From Glycomyces niveus (GTDB lineage Bacteria > Actinomycetota > Actinomycetes > Mycobacteriales > Micromonosporaceae): 64,000 bases of DNA. How positions within the stretch are numbered: position 1 is the first letter of the stretch; every line of letters starts with the position of its first letter. Both the position numbers and the translations under genes were made by a program. This document shows, piece after piece, positions 8,023 to 18,205 of this stretch. Under the pieces are notes generated by a model. The model ran no database searches, was not told the DNA's origin, and was given only the letters and a program-made list of their open reading frames with translations. The stretch is taken from contig NZ_JAGFNP010000006.1 in NCBI RefSeq assembly GCF_017592475.1, positions 130,995 to 194,994 of the forward strand, read 5' to 3'.

Positions 8023-8060
8023 CACGAGAATACGATCGCTGTTCGACAAGGAATACGCAC

Positions 8061-9035
8061 ATGCCTGCAGACACCGCCGCCGCGAGCGAGCCCGGGGCGC
8101 CCCGCTTCTCGGCCCGGATCCGCGAAGCCTCCTGGTCGCGCCACCAAGGGCTCGACCCGTCGGCCGACGCCGAGCAGGCCCCCGGCGTGTTCGACCGGCT
8201 CTTCGACGGCACTCTCACTGTCGACGACTACACCCGCTGGCACGCCCAGCAGTACTTCGTCTACGAGGCGATCGAGGCCGCGGCCGCCCGCTTCGCGGCG
8301 GACCCGGTCGCCGGCCCGTTCGTGTTCCCCGAACTCGCCCGCGTGCCCGCGATCGAGGCCGACCTGCGGTTCCTCATGGGCCCCAAGTGGCGTTCCGGCA
8401 TCGAGCCCCTCCCGGCCACCAAGGCCTACGTGGACCGGATCAACGAGGTCGCGGCCGACTGGCCCGGCGGCTACATCGCCCACGCTTACACCCGCTACCT
8501 CGGCGACCTCTCCGGCGGCCAGGCGTTCGGCAAGGCCGCGCGCCGCAACTACGGCTTCGAGGACGCGGGCGCGTCCTTCTACGACTTCGCGGACATCAAG
8601 AGCCCCAAGGACTTCAAGGACGAGTACCGCTCCCGCCTGGACGCGGCCGACCTCACCGAGGCCGACCAGGCGCGCGTCATCGAGGAGGTCCTCCTCGCCT
8701 ACGACCACAACGGCGCCGTCCTCGCGGCCCTCGGTGAGAGCCTGGGCCGCAACCCGTTCGAACCCAAGGTGATCGCCGCGATCTGCCACCACATGAACAC
8801 CGACCACGTGGCCGACACGCTCGTGATCTGCCAGGGCGCGGGCGGCCAGCGCGGCGCCGAGGCGGCCCGCATGACCGGTTTCGACGGCGAGGGCGCGGAT
8901 TTCGCGGCGGTCGTGGACGGCGCGGAGGTGCCGATCCGGATCGACTGGGCCGCGCCGCTCTCGGAGCGCGCGGAGGTGCGGCCGGAGATCGTGCGGCTGT
9001 TCACCGAGTCGAAGGCGCAGCTGGATGACGTCTGA
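8061..9035 (+). CDS. Heme oxygenase with C-terminal DUF2470 domain
   Basis: Cytoplasmic enzyme that opens heme to biliverdin, CO and Fe2+ for iron acquisition (324 residues). Residues about 15-225 are the helical heme oxygenase domain, with the distal-helix signature YLGDLSGGQAFGKAARR. Residues about 240-320 form a DUF2470 domain (AAICHHMNTDHVADTLVICQ... ITRFDGEG-like), a HugZ-type heme/split-barrel appendage. The proximal heme His normally lies in the first helix. Here SRHQGLDPSADAEQAP seems to carry about seven extra residues after His28, so the ligand assignment is uncertain. RBS AAGGAA precedes the ATG. An iron box upstream indicates induction by iron starvation. Confidence 0.93.
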   Translation: MPADTAAASEPGAPRFSARIREASWSRHQGLDPSADAEQAPGVFDRLFDGTLTVDDYTRWHAQQYFVYEAIEAAAARFAADPVAGPFVFPELARVPAIEADLRFLMGPKWRSGIEPLPATKAYVDRINEVAADWPGGYIAHAYTRYLGDLSGGQAFGKAARRNYGFEDAGASFYDFADIKSPKDFKDEYRSRLDAADLTEADQARVIEEVLLAYDHNGAVLAALGESLGRNPFEPKVIAAICHHMNTDHVADTLVICQGAGGQRGAEAARMTGFDGEGADFAAVVDGAEVPIRIDWAAPLSERAEVRPEIVRLFTESKAQLDDV

Positions 9036-9209
9036 GCACTACCTTCCGGGATTGTCCTGATTGTCGCGACACGCCGGGCGGTGACGAATCTCCCGTGTCC
9101 GGCGTTCGCGGCGTTACCGTGTGGCGGTTGCCAAGCCCACGGCCGGCCCCCCAGGACTGACCCAGTCCAAAGCGCCGCCGATGGGCACCGCCACGATCTC
9201 GGAGTCTCA

Positions 9210-9992
9210 ATGTCCGATACCGGACCGGTACGCGCCGCTGCGATCAGGCGGCACGCCGCCCGGCCGCACCGCACGAGGGGCCAGCACCGCGCCTCGTGGG
9301 CCGCAGAGCTCGCCCCGCTGCTGTCGGGGACGCAGCGCCGCTACACCGCCGTCGTCGGCTCGGCCGTCGCCGGTGCCTCGGTCGTCGCGATGGCGACGGG
9401 GGCCGGTTTCTCTGCCGGAGAAGAGGATCCGGGGCCGTCGCGGGCGGTGGCGGACATCGCCGCGCTGGCCGAGGAGGCGAGCGTCCCGGCGTCGACGGCG
9501 GCGGGCAGTACCACCGCCGGGGATGCGCCGATCGGGACGGCGACGGCCGAGGAGGTGGCCGCGGTGGAGCGGTCGTCGCCGGTGACGGGGCAGGCGGCGC
9601 AGATCAAGTGGACGCCGATGCTGGACGACATCACGATCACGTCGCTGTTCGGGCAGCGCTGGGGCCGCAACCACAACGGGGTCGATTTCGACGCCGAGAC
9701 GGGGGACCCGGTCTATGCGGCGTATCCGGGGACGGTGACGCACGCGGGTTGGGAGTCGGGGTTCGGGAACCTCGTGGTCATCGACCACGGCGACGGTGTG
9801 GAGACGTATTACGCGCACAACTCGGAAGTGCTCGTGGACGAGGGCGACTGGGTGGACGCGGGCGGGCAGATCGCGAACGCGGGCAACACGGGCCGCTCGT
9901 TCGGGTCGCATGTGCACTTCGAGGTGCATGTGGACGGCCAGCCGGTCGAGCCCTTGCACTACCTTGCGGAAGCCGGGCTCGACCTGCGCTGA
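9210..9992 (+). CDS. M23-family peptidoglycan metallopeptidase, membrane-anchored
   Basis: 260-residue cell-wall endopeptidase of the lysostaphin/LytM type. A cytoplasmic basic N-terminus (about 45 residues) leads into one membrane span (TAVVGSAVAGASVVAMATGAG), an Ala/Thr/Ser-rich spacer, and the M23 domain from about residue 140. The zinc ligands are visible as H-x3-D in NHNGVDFD (about 154-160) and HVHFEVH (about 233), with TSLFGQRWG at the fold start. ATG 9210 was preferred to upstream ATGs because GGAG stands five bases before it and the coding pattern begins there. Usually active at division or sporulation septa. No partner is visible. Confidence 0.9.
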   Translation: MSDTGPVRAAAIRRHAARPHRTRGQHRASWAAELAPLLSGTQRRYTAVVGSAVAGASVVAMATGAGFSAGEEDPGPSRAVADIAALAEEASVPASTAAGSTTAGDAPIGTATAEEVAAVERSSPVTGQAAQIKWTPMLDDITITSLFGQRWGRNHNGVDFDAETGDPVYAAYPGTVTHAGWESGFGNLVVIDHGDGVETYYAHNSEVLVDEGDWVDAGGQIANAGNTGRSFGSHVHFEVHVDGQPVEPLHYLAEAGLDLR

Positions 9993-10103
9993 CGGCCGCT
10001 GAGCGGCGGGCGTACGGGCGGCCCCGGGTACCCTCCCGATCCCACCTTCACCACTACCGTTGAAAAAGACAGCGTCCCACGCCGGTGCGACATATGTCGG
10101 GCG

Positions 10104-12356
<2,253 letters not shown>

Positions 12357-12448
12357 TTATGCCGCAGCTCGCAGGGCATAACGGAGGCGCAGGTGCCGCG
12401 CCGGGTACGACACTCCTGCGGCGCGGCATCGACGCTTTCGAGCGCTCC

Positions 12449-12712
12449 CTAGAGCGGACCGCGGCCGGACCGCAGCACGAGCATCGCGATCTGGACGCCG
12501 TCGTCGCCGAGTGCCGCGCGGTACTTCTCGAGGATGGCGCGTTCGCGGTCGAGGACCAGGCGGGTGCCGCCGTTGGCCATGCGGATCTCGCCGATGCGCT
12601 TGGAGACCTCGGCGCGGCGCTGCCAGAGGCGGATGATCTCGGCGTCGAGCGCGTCGATCTCGGTGCGCAGTTCCTGGAGTTCTTCAGGAGCGACTTCGGT
12701 GCTGGCGGTCAT
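12449..12712 (-). CDS. Chorismate mutase, AroQ type
   Basis: 87-residue monofunctional chorismate mutase that converts chorismate to prephenate for Phe/Tyr synthesis. The helical AroQ pattern shows LRTEIDALDAEIIRLWQRRAEVSKRIGEIRMANGG, with the Arg/Lys residues that bind the substrate carboxylates. It sits 92 bases upstream of pcrA in the same orientation. Small AroQ enzymes in actinobacteria often need the DAHP synthase as an activating partner, which is not in this window. Confidence 0.92.
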   Translation of the reverse strand: MTASTEVAPEELQELRTEIDALDAEIIRLWQRRAEVSKRIGEIRMANGGTRLVLDRERAILEKYRAALGDDGVQIAMLVLRSGRGPL

Positions 12713-12770
12713 CAGGGCTTCTCCTTAGAGCGATGCGGAAACTGGTTCCGGGCGGGTAGCCCTGGGCGTG

Positions 12771-12801
12771 AAAAAGGCCCCGGGCTGTTCGCCCGGGGCC
12801 T
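12771..12801 (-). terminator. Rho-independent terminator
   Basis: An 11-bp stem AGGCCCCGGGC with its complement and a 5-base loop, followed on the minus strand by TTTTT (12771-12775). A second hairpin stands just upstream at 12895-12929. It separates the thioester protein gene from chorismate mutase. Confidence 0.85.
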
Positions 12802-12894
12802 GTAGGTCTGTGTTCAGCGCGAAGACCTACGGCTCGGACGGTTCCGGCCGTAGTAAAAGTAAAATCGCGCGCTCTGAGTCACGGGCCAAGTATG

Positions 12895-12929
12895 CCACAC
12901 GCCCGCCGGTCTGACCAGCGGGCGTGTGG
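12895..12929 (-). terminator. Hairpin downstream of the first thioester protein gene
   Basis: A 12-bp stem (CCACACGCCCGC with its complement at 12918-12929), with the loop able to form three more pairs. It starts 42 bases after the stop codon of the 12971-14083 gene. No strong T-run follows. Two weaker inverted repeats (GTAGGTCT.../CTACGGC...) lie between it and 12801. Confidence 0.7.
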
Positions 12930-12970
12930 CGGTTATCGCAGTGTTCAGTCGCCGTGCAGCGTCGGTTTGA

Positions 12971-14083
12971 CTACGTGTCCGAACCCCAGTCGGCGCGGGC
13001 GGCGCGGCGGCGCATGAGCACCATCGCGACGACACCGGCGAGCAGGACCGCGCCGCCGGTGACGGCGACGGTGGTCAGGCTGGAACCGGTGACGGGCAGC
13101 TGCGGCTTCGGGGATTCGCTCGGGACCTCTTCGACGGTGATCTCGAACTCGATCTCGGCGTTGTACTCCTCCGTGTACTCCTCGGCGAGGATGAGGCGCT
13201 GGCCCTCGACGTCGACGCCTTCGGCGTCGACGGGGACGAAGGTGCGCCCGGCCGGGGTGGTCCAGGTGAAGGTGTCGGTGACGAGGGTGACCGAGGAGGT
13301 CTTGGCCTCGTCGAACTTCACGTAGAAGACGGTGCCGTCGGAGAGGGAGGTGAGCTCCTCGCCGTTCTCGTCGACGATGGTGGCGCCTTCGGGCTGCGAG
13401 AAGTTGATCGCTTCGACGTTGGTCGAGGCGGTGAACGGACCGACGGTGGTGCCCTCGGTCTTGGCCTGCGAGTCGTCGACGTCGAAGTAGGGCTCGAGGT
13501 CGGGCTCGTCGACCGGCTCGGCCTTCTCGAGGATGTAGGCCTGGAGGGCCGGCACGATCTCGTCGGCGACGTCGTTCTCGGTCGGGTCGTTGGGGTCGAT
13601 GACCCAGCCGTCGGTCAGCGACCAGATCGCGGACTGGGTGGCGGCGTAGGCCAGCTGGTCCTGGGTGACGTCGCCGTAGTCGTCGCTGGCGAGGCCGGCC
13701 TCTTCGAGGAGCTCGCCGGCGTTGGTGCCGTCGTAGCCGACGAGGAGGACGCCGAGGACCATCGGGAGGTCTTCGACGGGCACGTCCTCCCACGGGCGCT
13801 CTTCGTGCAGGTACTGCTCTTCGAGGTCGACCTCGAGCTGGATGCAGTAGACGGAGCGGTAGTCCTCGTCGCCGAGGTCGAGGGCGATCATGGAGGCGTG
13901 CGGCTGCTTGCCGACGCCGTTGGCCTCGCCGTACAGCTGGATGCCGCCGTCTTCGATCACGACGTTGCCGGCGGCGAGGATGCCCGCCTCTTCGTCCTGG
14001 GCCTGGGCTGCGGCGACGCCGCTGAGGCCGAGCGCGACGCCCGCGGCAGCGGCCATCGTCCCTTTCAGGGCTTTGGTCATCAT
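12971..14083 (-). CDS. Thioester (TQXA) domain surface protein with LPXTG anchor, paralogue 1
   Basis: 370-residue secreted wall-anchored protein. Signal peptide of residues 1-31 (ending AAQAQ), then a TQXA-type thioester domain: the reactive Cys in SVYCIQLE and the partner Gln in the family motif TQSAIW. These form an internal Cys-Gln thioester used for covalent attachment to host or surface amines. A beta-sandwich domain follows, then Pro-rich SESPKPQ and the sorting signal LPVTGSS, a hydrophobic helix and RRRAAR. Start ATG 14083 (next to ATG 14080) has AAGGGA nine bases upstream. Tandem with a divergent paralogue at 14460-15617. No sortase gene is in the window. Confidence 0.92.
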   Translation of the reverse strand: MMTKALKGTMAAAAGVALGLSGVAAAQAQDEEAGILAAGNVVIEDGGIQLYGEANGVGKQPHASMIALDLGDEDYRSVYCIQLEVDLEEQYLHEERPWEDVPVEDLPMVLGVLLVGYDGTNAGELLEEAGLASDDYGDVTQDQLAYAATQSAIWSLTDGWVIDPNDPTENDVADEIVPALQAYILEKAEPVDEPDLEPYFDVDDSQAKTEGTTVGPFTASTNVEAINFSQPEGATIVDENGEELTSLSDGTVFYVKFDEAKTSSVTLVTDTFTWTTPAGRTFVPVDAEGVDVEGQRLILAEEYTEEYNAEIEFEITVEEVPSESPKPQLPVTGSSLTTVAVTGGAVLLAGVVAMVLMRRRAARADWGSDT

Positions 14084-14212
14084 TGGTAGAAGTCCCTTTG
14101 CTTTTCCGAGGGATTGACGCGTTGACTCTTCATGCGACACGTTAGCGGGACCATGCCGGTTGCATACTTCCGGTGAAATTTCCTCAGCTGCACTTCGATT
14201 GCGGCGCAACAG

Positions 14213-14240
14213 AAAAGGCGCGGCTCGAGAGAGCCGCGCC
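14213..14240 (-). terminator. Rho-independent terminator after the second thioester protein gene
   Basis: A 10-bp stem GGCGCGGCTC/GAGCCGCGCC with loop GAGA, followed on the minus strand by TTTT. It isolates the two tandem thioester genes transcriptionally. Confidence 0.85.
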
Positions 14241-14292
14241 ACTATAACGATTCGGTATCGGGTACTGGTGTCGTCACTGGAGTGACCAGAGT

Positions 14293-14331
14293 GGCCGGGA
14301 CCGGAGGGGATCGCTTCCTCCGGTCCCGGCC
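14293..14331. terminator. 15-bp perfect hairpin in the 14084-14459 intergenic stretch
   Basis: Stem GGCCGGGACCGGAGG with exact complement and a 9-base loop. No T-run, so it may act as an RNA-stabilising structure or an additional terminator ahead of the one at 14213-14240. The rest of the 376-base intergenic stretch carries the leader of the first thioester gene and nothing else I recognise. Confidence 0.65.
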
Positions 14332-14459
14332 GCACCATGCGCCGGGCGTTGTGTCGAGCCGCGGAGCGCGCCCGGGTCCGGACCGTTCGACGTGGTCCGG
14401 AACGCTCCTGCGGCAGCGGGCGCTCGCCATCGGCCAGCGGCGCCCGCGTCCCTCAGGTC

Positions 14460-15617
14460 TTAGTGGTCGCCCACTCTCTCGGCGACGCTTGCGAGCCGTA
14501 AGTCGGCGCTGCGGCGCTTGCCGAGTGCGATGACCGTCATGCCGCCAACGAGGAGCGCCAGGCCGGCCGCGAAGGCGACGCTCAAGGTCGAGCCGGTGAC
14601 GGGCAGCTGCGGCTTCGGCGGCGCGCTCTCCTCGGGGGCGTCGAGGGCGAAGCGCCATTCGGCGGGGACCTCGCCTTCGCGCGGCTGCGCGAGGATGAGC
14701 TGCTGCGAGTCGCCGACGGTCATCGGGTTGGCCGGGTCGCCCGTGAGCGCTTCATCGGTGGTGGCCACGAAGATCCGGCCCACCGGCAGGTCGTACGCGG
14801 CCGTGCCCTTGACGGTGATCTCGCCGGCGCCGTCGTCGAGGACGATCCAGAACTGCTCGCCGTCCTTCAGGGAGTCCACGTCGCCGCCGTCGGCGGTCTC
14901 GAGGCGGCCGCCCTCGGCGCTGAGCTCGACCGGCCCGGCGTTGGAGCGGATCGTGTACGGCCCGAAGCGGCCGTCCTCGAACTTCGCCTGCTCCTCGCCC
15001 TCGAGGTCGACGGCGAACTCGGACGGGTCCGGGACGCGCCCGGGCTCTTCGGTCAGGTGCTCGTAGACCGCGAGCACGGCCTCGTCCTCGCCGCTGTTGC
15101 CGCCCTTGACCGGGTTGTCCTCCAACAGGTCCCAGCCGTCGGTGAAGTGCCAGACGGCGGCCTGCGTGCCCGCGTAGGCGACCTCGGCGACCTCCTCGTC
15201 GGACCAGTCGGGGTTCACCTCGCCGCCCGCGGCCTCGATGAGGTCCTCCGCGCCGACGCCCGGGTAGCCGCTGAGAAGGACCCAGCGGACCTCCTCGAGG
15301 TTCGCGACGCCGGACTCCTCCCAGCCGTCCTCGGTGTACGGGTGCTCGGTGTCGAGCGGGGTGTGGATGTCGATGCAGTAGACGACCAGCACCTCCTCGC
15401 CGCCGTGCGGCTTGAGGCCGAGGACGTTGGCCCACACGTCGTAGCGCTCCTCCGCGAACCGCCCGCGCAGCTCCAGGCCCGGGGCGGTGACGATGTCGCC
15501 GGTGACCGGCTCGGGCTCCTCGGCGTGGGCGGGAGCGCCCGCGGCGACAGCGCCCACAAGAGCGGTGAGGAGCGCGGCGGCCGCCGCGAGCGGAGTGCGG
15601 ATCGTCTTGAGTCTCAT
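14460..15617 (-). CDS. Thioester (TQXA) domain surface protein with LPXTG anchor, paralogue 2
   Basis: 385-residue paralogue of the neighbouring wall protein with low identity but the same architecture: signal peptide ending GAPAHA, thioester domain with reactive Cys in VVYCIDIHTPL and partner motif GTQAAVWHFTDGW, beta-sandwich repeat, APPKPQ linker, LPVTG sorting signal, membrane helix and basic tail. Start ATG 15617 chosen because it begins the signal peptide MRLKTIRTPLAAAAALL, with GGAGGACC upstream. A rare TTA codon lies 13 codons before the stop (14499-14501). Likely an adhesin or self-adhesive surface protein. The target is unknown. Confidence 0.92.
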   Translation of the reverse strand: MRLKTIRTPLAAAAALLTALVGAVAAGAPAHAEEPEPVTGDIVTAPGLELRGRFAEERYDVWANVLGLKPHGGEEVLVVYCIDIHTPLDTEHPYTEDGWEESGVANLEEVRWVLLSGYPGVGAEDLIEAAGGEVNPDWSDEEVAEVAYAGTQAAVWHFTDGWDLLEDNPVKGGNSGEDEAVLAVYEHLTEEPGRVPDPSEFAVDLEGEEQAKFEDGRFGPYTIRSNAGPVELSAEGGRLETADGGDVDSLKDGEQFWIVLDDGAGEITVKGTAAYDLPVGRIFVATTDEALTGDPANPMTVGDSQQLILAQPREGEVPAEWRFALDAPEESAPPKPQLPVTGSTLSVAFAAGLALLVGGMTVIALGKRRSADLRLASVAERVGDH

Positions 15618-15854
15618 CGTGGTTCGGTCCTCCTGGGAGCGGACTTGAGGTGGCGGGTCGTGAGTGGAGTGCCGGGTCGACCTGACATGAGGGGAAACGA
15701 GAGGACTGTCGGTGACGGCGCGGCCACTCGACCGAACGATGTGCAGAACCCGCCGAAAGTACGATCCCAAACCCGGACAAGGGTCATGTCTCACCCACGG
15801 GCAACACGCGAACGCGACCCGGGCCCGTCAGGTCGGCGCTCTATAGTCGGAGTC

Positions 15855-17105
15855 ATGCCGATCTCGAAAGCCGCCGCTCGCGGCATCACCGACGAATTCG
15901 CTCGCCGGAGGGGCCCCAAGACCGGCCTGGTCGTGGGCGCGGCCTGGGGGAACCCGGTGCTGACGGCCGCGCTCGAGGCGCTCATGCCCGCCGACCGGCT
16001 CACCGTCGTCGCCGACCCGGTCTCCATTGAGGACCTCAAGGCCTCGCTGACCGCCGAAGGTTCCTGGACCGCGGGCAACGTCACCGCCGTCGCCTCGCTC
16101 GCCGACGCCGAACCGGCAGAAGAGGTCATGCTCGCCTCACCGGTCACTGTGGAGGCCGAGGCGTTCATCGCCGACATCGAGCTGCTGCGCGAGAAGGTCA
16201 GCCCCGGCGGCGTCCTCTCCTTCGCCGCGACCCTCACCGCACCCGCGCGCGAGGAGATCGCCGAACTCGTCGCCGAGTACGGGATCGGCACCGACCTCAT
16301 CGTCCGGTCGCTCCCGCCCGTGCGCATCCACAAGCTCCGCATCGGCTCGGCCGCGAAGCGCGAGGGCGAACCGCACGCGATCGCGCCCGCCGAAGACCTC
16401 GCCCCCGCCTGGCGCGCGTCCTCGGTCGCCGTCACGCCCTCGATGCACCTCGACTCCAACGGTGTCATCGCCGCCGGGCTGCTCCTCGGGACCGCTTGGG
16501 CCGCAAAGAAGATTCGGCCCTCCTCGAAGGCCTGGGTCCTGCCCGCGCTCGCCGCCGTGCCCGTGGCCGCGTTCTTCCGCGACCCGCAGCGCGAAGCGGA
16601 CCTGCGCGGCGAGGACGACGAGCCCGAAGCGGTGCTGGCCGCCTCTGACGGCACGATCATGGCCGTCGAGACCGTCGTGGACGAGCGCTTCGGCGCCGCC
16701 ACCGGCACCGCCGGGTCCGAGTGGCTGCGCATCAGCGCGTACCTCTCGGTCACCGACGTGCACATCAACCGTGCGCCCGTCGCGGGCGAAGTGGTCGACG
16801 TGTTCACCGAGCGCGGCGGCTACTCGAAGGTGAGCGCGCCCGAGGCCGAGCACAACGCCGCCTGCTACACGGTCCTGTCGACCGCGCGCGGCCGCGTCGT
16901 CGTCGCCCAGCGCACCGGTGCGCTCCTGCGCCGCATCGTCAACCGCACCAAGCCCGGCGCGGCCGTCGCCAAGGGCGAGCGGTACGGCCTCATCCGGTTC
17001 GGGTCCCGCACGGACGTCTACCTGCCCGCAGGCGCCGCCGAAGCCGCGGTCGACCCGGGCGAGACCGTCCGCGCCGGAGAGACCGTGATCGCAAGGTGGC
17101 GTTAG
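15855..17105 (+). CDS. psd: Phosphatidylserine decarboxylase with N-terminal methyltransferase-like domain
   Basis: 416 residues. The C-terminal 220 residues are a phosphatidylserine decarboxylase proenzyme: SDGTIMAVETVVDERF, the catalytic His in DVHINRAPVAGEVV, AEHNAACYTVLST, and the self-cleaving FGS in RFGSRTDVYLP, whose Ser becomes the pyruvoyl group. The first 190 residues look like a Rossmann-type SAM-methyltransferase fold (LVVGAAWGNPVLTAALEAL; LTVVADPVSIEDL), but I see no clear cofactor acid. Short Psd enzymes of about 230 residues usually lack this part. A membrane segment (GVIAAGLLLGTAW...VLPALAAVPVAAFF) joins the halves. The stop codon lies within an inverted-repeat element. No pssA is adjacent. 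Confidence 0.88.
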   Translation: MPISKAAARGITDEFARRRGPKTGLVVGAAWGNPVLTAALEALMPADRLTVVADPVSIEDLKASLTAEGSWTAGNVTAVASLADAEPAEEVMLASPVTVEAEAFIADIELLREKVSPGGVLSFAATLTAPAREEIAELVAEYGIGTDLIVRSLPPVRIHKLRIGSAAKREGEPHAIAPAEDLAPAWRASSVAVTPSMHLDSNGVIAAGLLLGTAWAAKKIRPSSKAWVLPALAAVPVAAFFRDPQREADLRGEDDEPEAVLAASDGTIMAVETVVDERFGAATGTAGSEWLRISAYLSVTDVHINRAPVAGEVVDVFTERGGYSKVSAPEAEHNAACYTVLSTARGRVVVAQRTGALLRRIVNRTKPGAAVAKGERYGLIRFGSRTDVYLPAGAAEAAVDPGETVRAGETVIARWR

Positions 17106-17260
17106 GGGGTGCCTGCGCGTCCGCAGCAGCCGTTATCCGGCCCGCTCGCTTCGTTGTCGGCCCTGCGAATACAACACCGGTATTCGGAGGGCCTTCCGCC
17201 TTGCGAGCGAACAAACGGACTCGGATACCGACTCGCAGGGGACGCGCACACACCCCCTAA
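17102..17260. repeat. About 160-bp nested inverted-repeat element between psd and the Nudix gene
   Basis: The outer 21-base arms (17102-17122 and 17240-17260) match at 19 of 21 positions and begin TTAGGGGGTG. The inner arms 17159-17172 and 17180-17193 (GGCCCTGCGAATAC) match with one mismatch around a 7-base loop. Intermediate CGCTCGC/GCGAGCG and CCGTT/AACGG pairs also align. The TAG stops of both convergent genes lie inside the termini. It could be a large bidirectional terminator or a MITE-like insertion that supplied both stops. Confidence 0.7.
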
Positions 17261-18174
17261 GCCTGAGCCGCCAGGTTCTTCAAGTCCACGACTTGCAGCG
17301 CGTCCTCGACGGCCGCCGACAGCGGCAGGTCGTCGAGGGCGTCCGCGTTCCACCAGCGCGACTCGCTCGTGGAGCCGCCCGCGGCCTCGACCACCTGCGC
17401 GGCCGAAGGGTCGGGCACCGTGGCGGAGTAGATCGCGCGCACGCCGTGCCAGTCGAGCGGGTACCCCTCGGGGCCGATCGCGCGGCGGTGCCGGAAGGAC
17501 GTGACGTTGAGCAGGTCGCCGACCAGGGCCTCCTGGCCGGTCTCCTCGTAGATCTCGCGGGCGACGGCCGCGCGCGGCGATTCGCCGAAGTCGACGCCGC
17601 CGCCGGGCAGGTGCCAGGTGCCGCCGCCGGGGTAGCCCTCGGCGATGCGGGCGAGGAGGATGCGGCCGTCGCCGTCGGCGACGACCCCGTACGCGCCGAA
17701 GCGCTGGCCGCGCCTGCGGCGGCCCTTCTTGGCCTTCGCGGGCGGGACGGGCCGGGTCTCCTGCGGGGCCTTGTCGACGCGTCCGGCGAGCCGGTCGTCG
17801 GCCAGGCCGAGGGTCGCCGAGACGAACGGCGAATGTGATTCGGCGGCCGCCCGGGCGGGGTCGACCCATTCGGCGGCGTCGCCGGCGAAGTCCCCGGCGG
17901 GGCCGCCGGCGACCGTGGCGGTGTAGATGATCGCGTTGGTGTGGACGCCGCGCCTGGCGACCGCGACCGCTTCGAGGGGCGCGCCGACGGCGACCTCGTA
18001 GCCGGTGTGCTCGCCGACGAGGCGGCCGGCGGCCCGTTTCGGGGGCTCGCCGTGGTCGATGACGCCGCCCGGCAGATGCCAGGGGCCCGCTTCGCGTCCG
18101 CGGGTCCGCCTCGTCAGCAGGACCCGGCCGTTCTCGTCACGGACCTCCCCGTACGCAGCTATCCGGAATTGCAT
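17257..18174 (-). CDS. Tandem Nudix hydrolase protein, first domain degenerate
   Basis: 305 residues with two Nudix folds joined by a basic linker (KAKKGRRRRGQR). The second domain (about 155-300) has an intact Nudix box, GGGVDFGE-SPRAAVA-REIYEETG, so it should hydrolyse a nucleoside diphosphate-X substrate with Mg2+. The first (about 1-135) reads GGVIDHGEPPKRAAG-RLVGEHTG, lacking two of the metal-binding glutamates, so it is probably structural or regulatory. The substrate cannot be told. The ATG at 18174 lies 32 bases from the guaA stop on the same strand, so the two may be co-transcribed. Confidence 0.9.
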   Translation of the reverse strand: MQFRIAAYGEVRDENGRVLLTRRTRGREAGPWHLPGGVIDHGEPPKRAAGRLVGEHTGYEVAVGAPLEAVAVARRGVHTNAIIYTATVAGGPAGDFAGDAAEWVDPARAAAESHSPFVSATLGLADDRLAGRVDKAPQETRPVPPAKAKKGRRRRGQRFGAYGVVADGDGRILLARIAEGYPGGGTWHLPGGGVDFGESPRAAVAREIYEETGQEALVGDLLNVTSFRHRRAIGPEGYPLDWHGVRAIYSATVPDPSAAQVVEAAGGSTSESRWWNADALDDLPLSAAVEDALQVVDLKNLAAQA

Positions 18175-18205
18175 CCCTCAACTGTACGGCGTGATCACGG
18201 AATGA

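Noticed and set aside
9036..9209. ydaO-type c-di-AMP riboswitch ahead of the M23 peptidase
   Set aside because: Such switches often precede cell-wall hydrolase genes in actinobacteria, but I could not align the conserved ydaO core with this leader.
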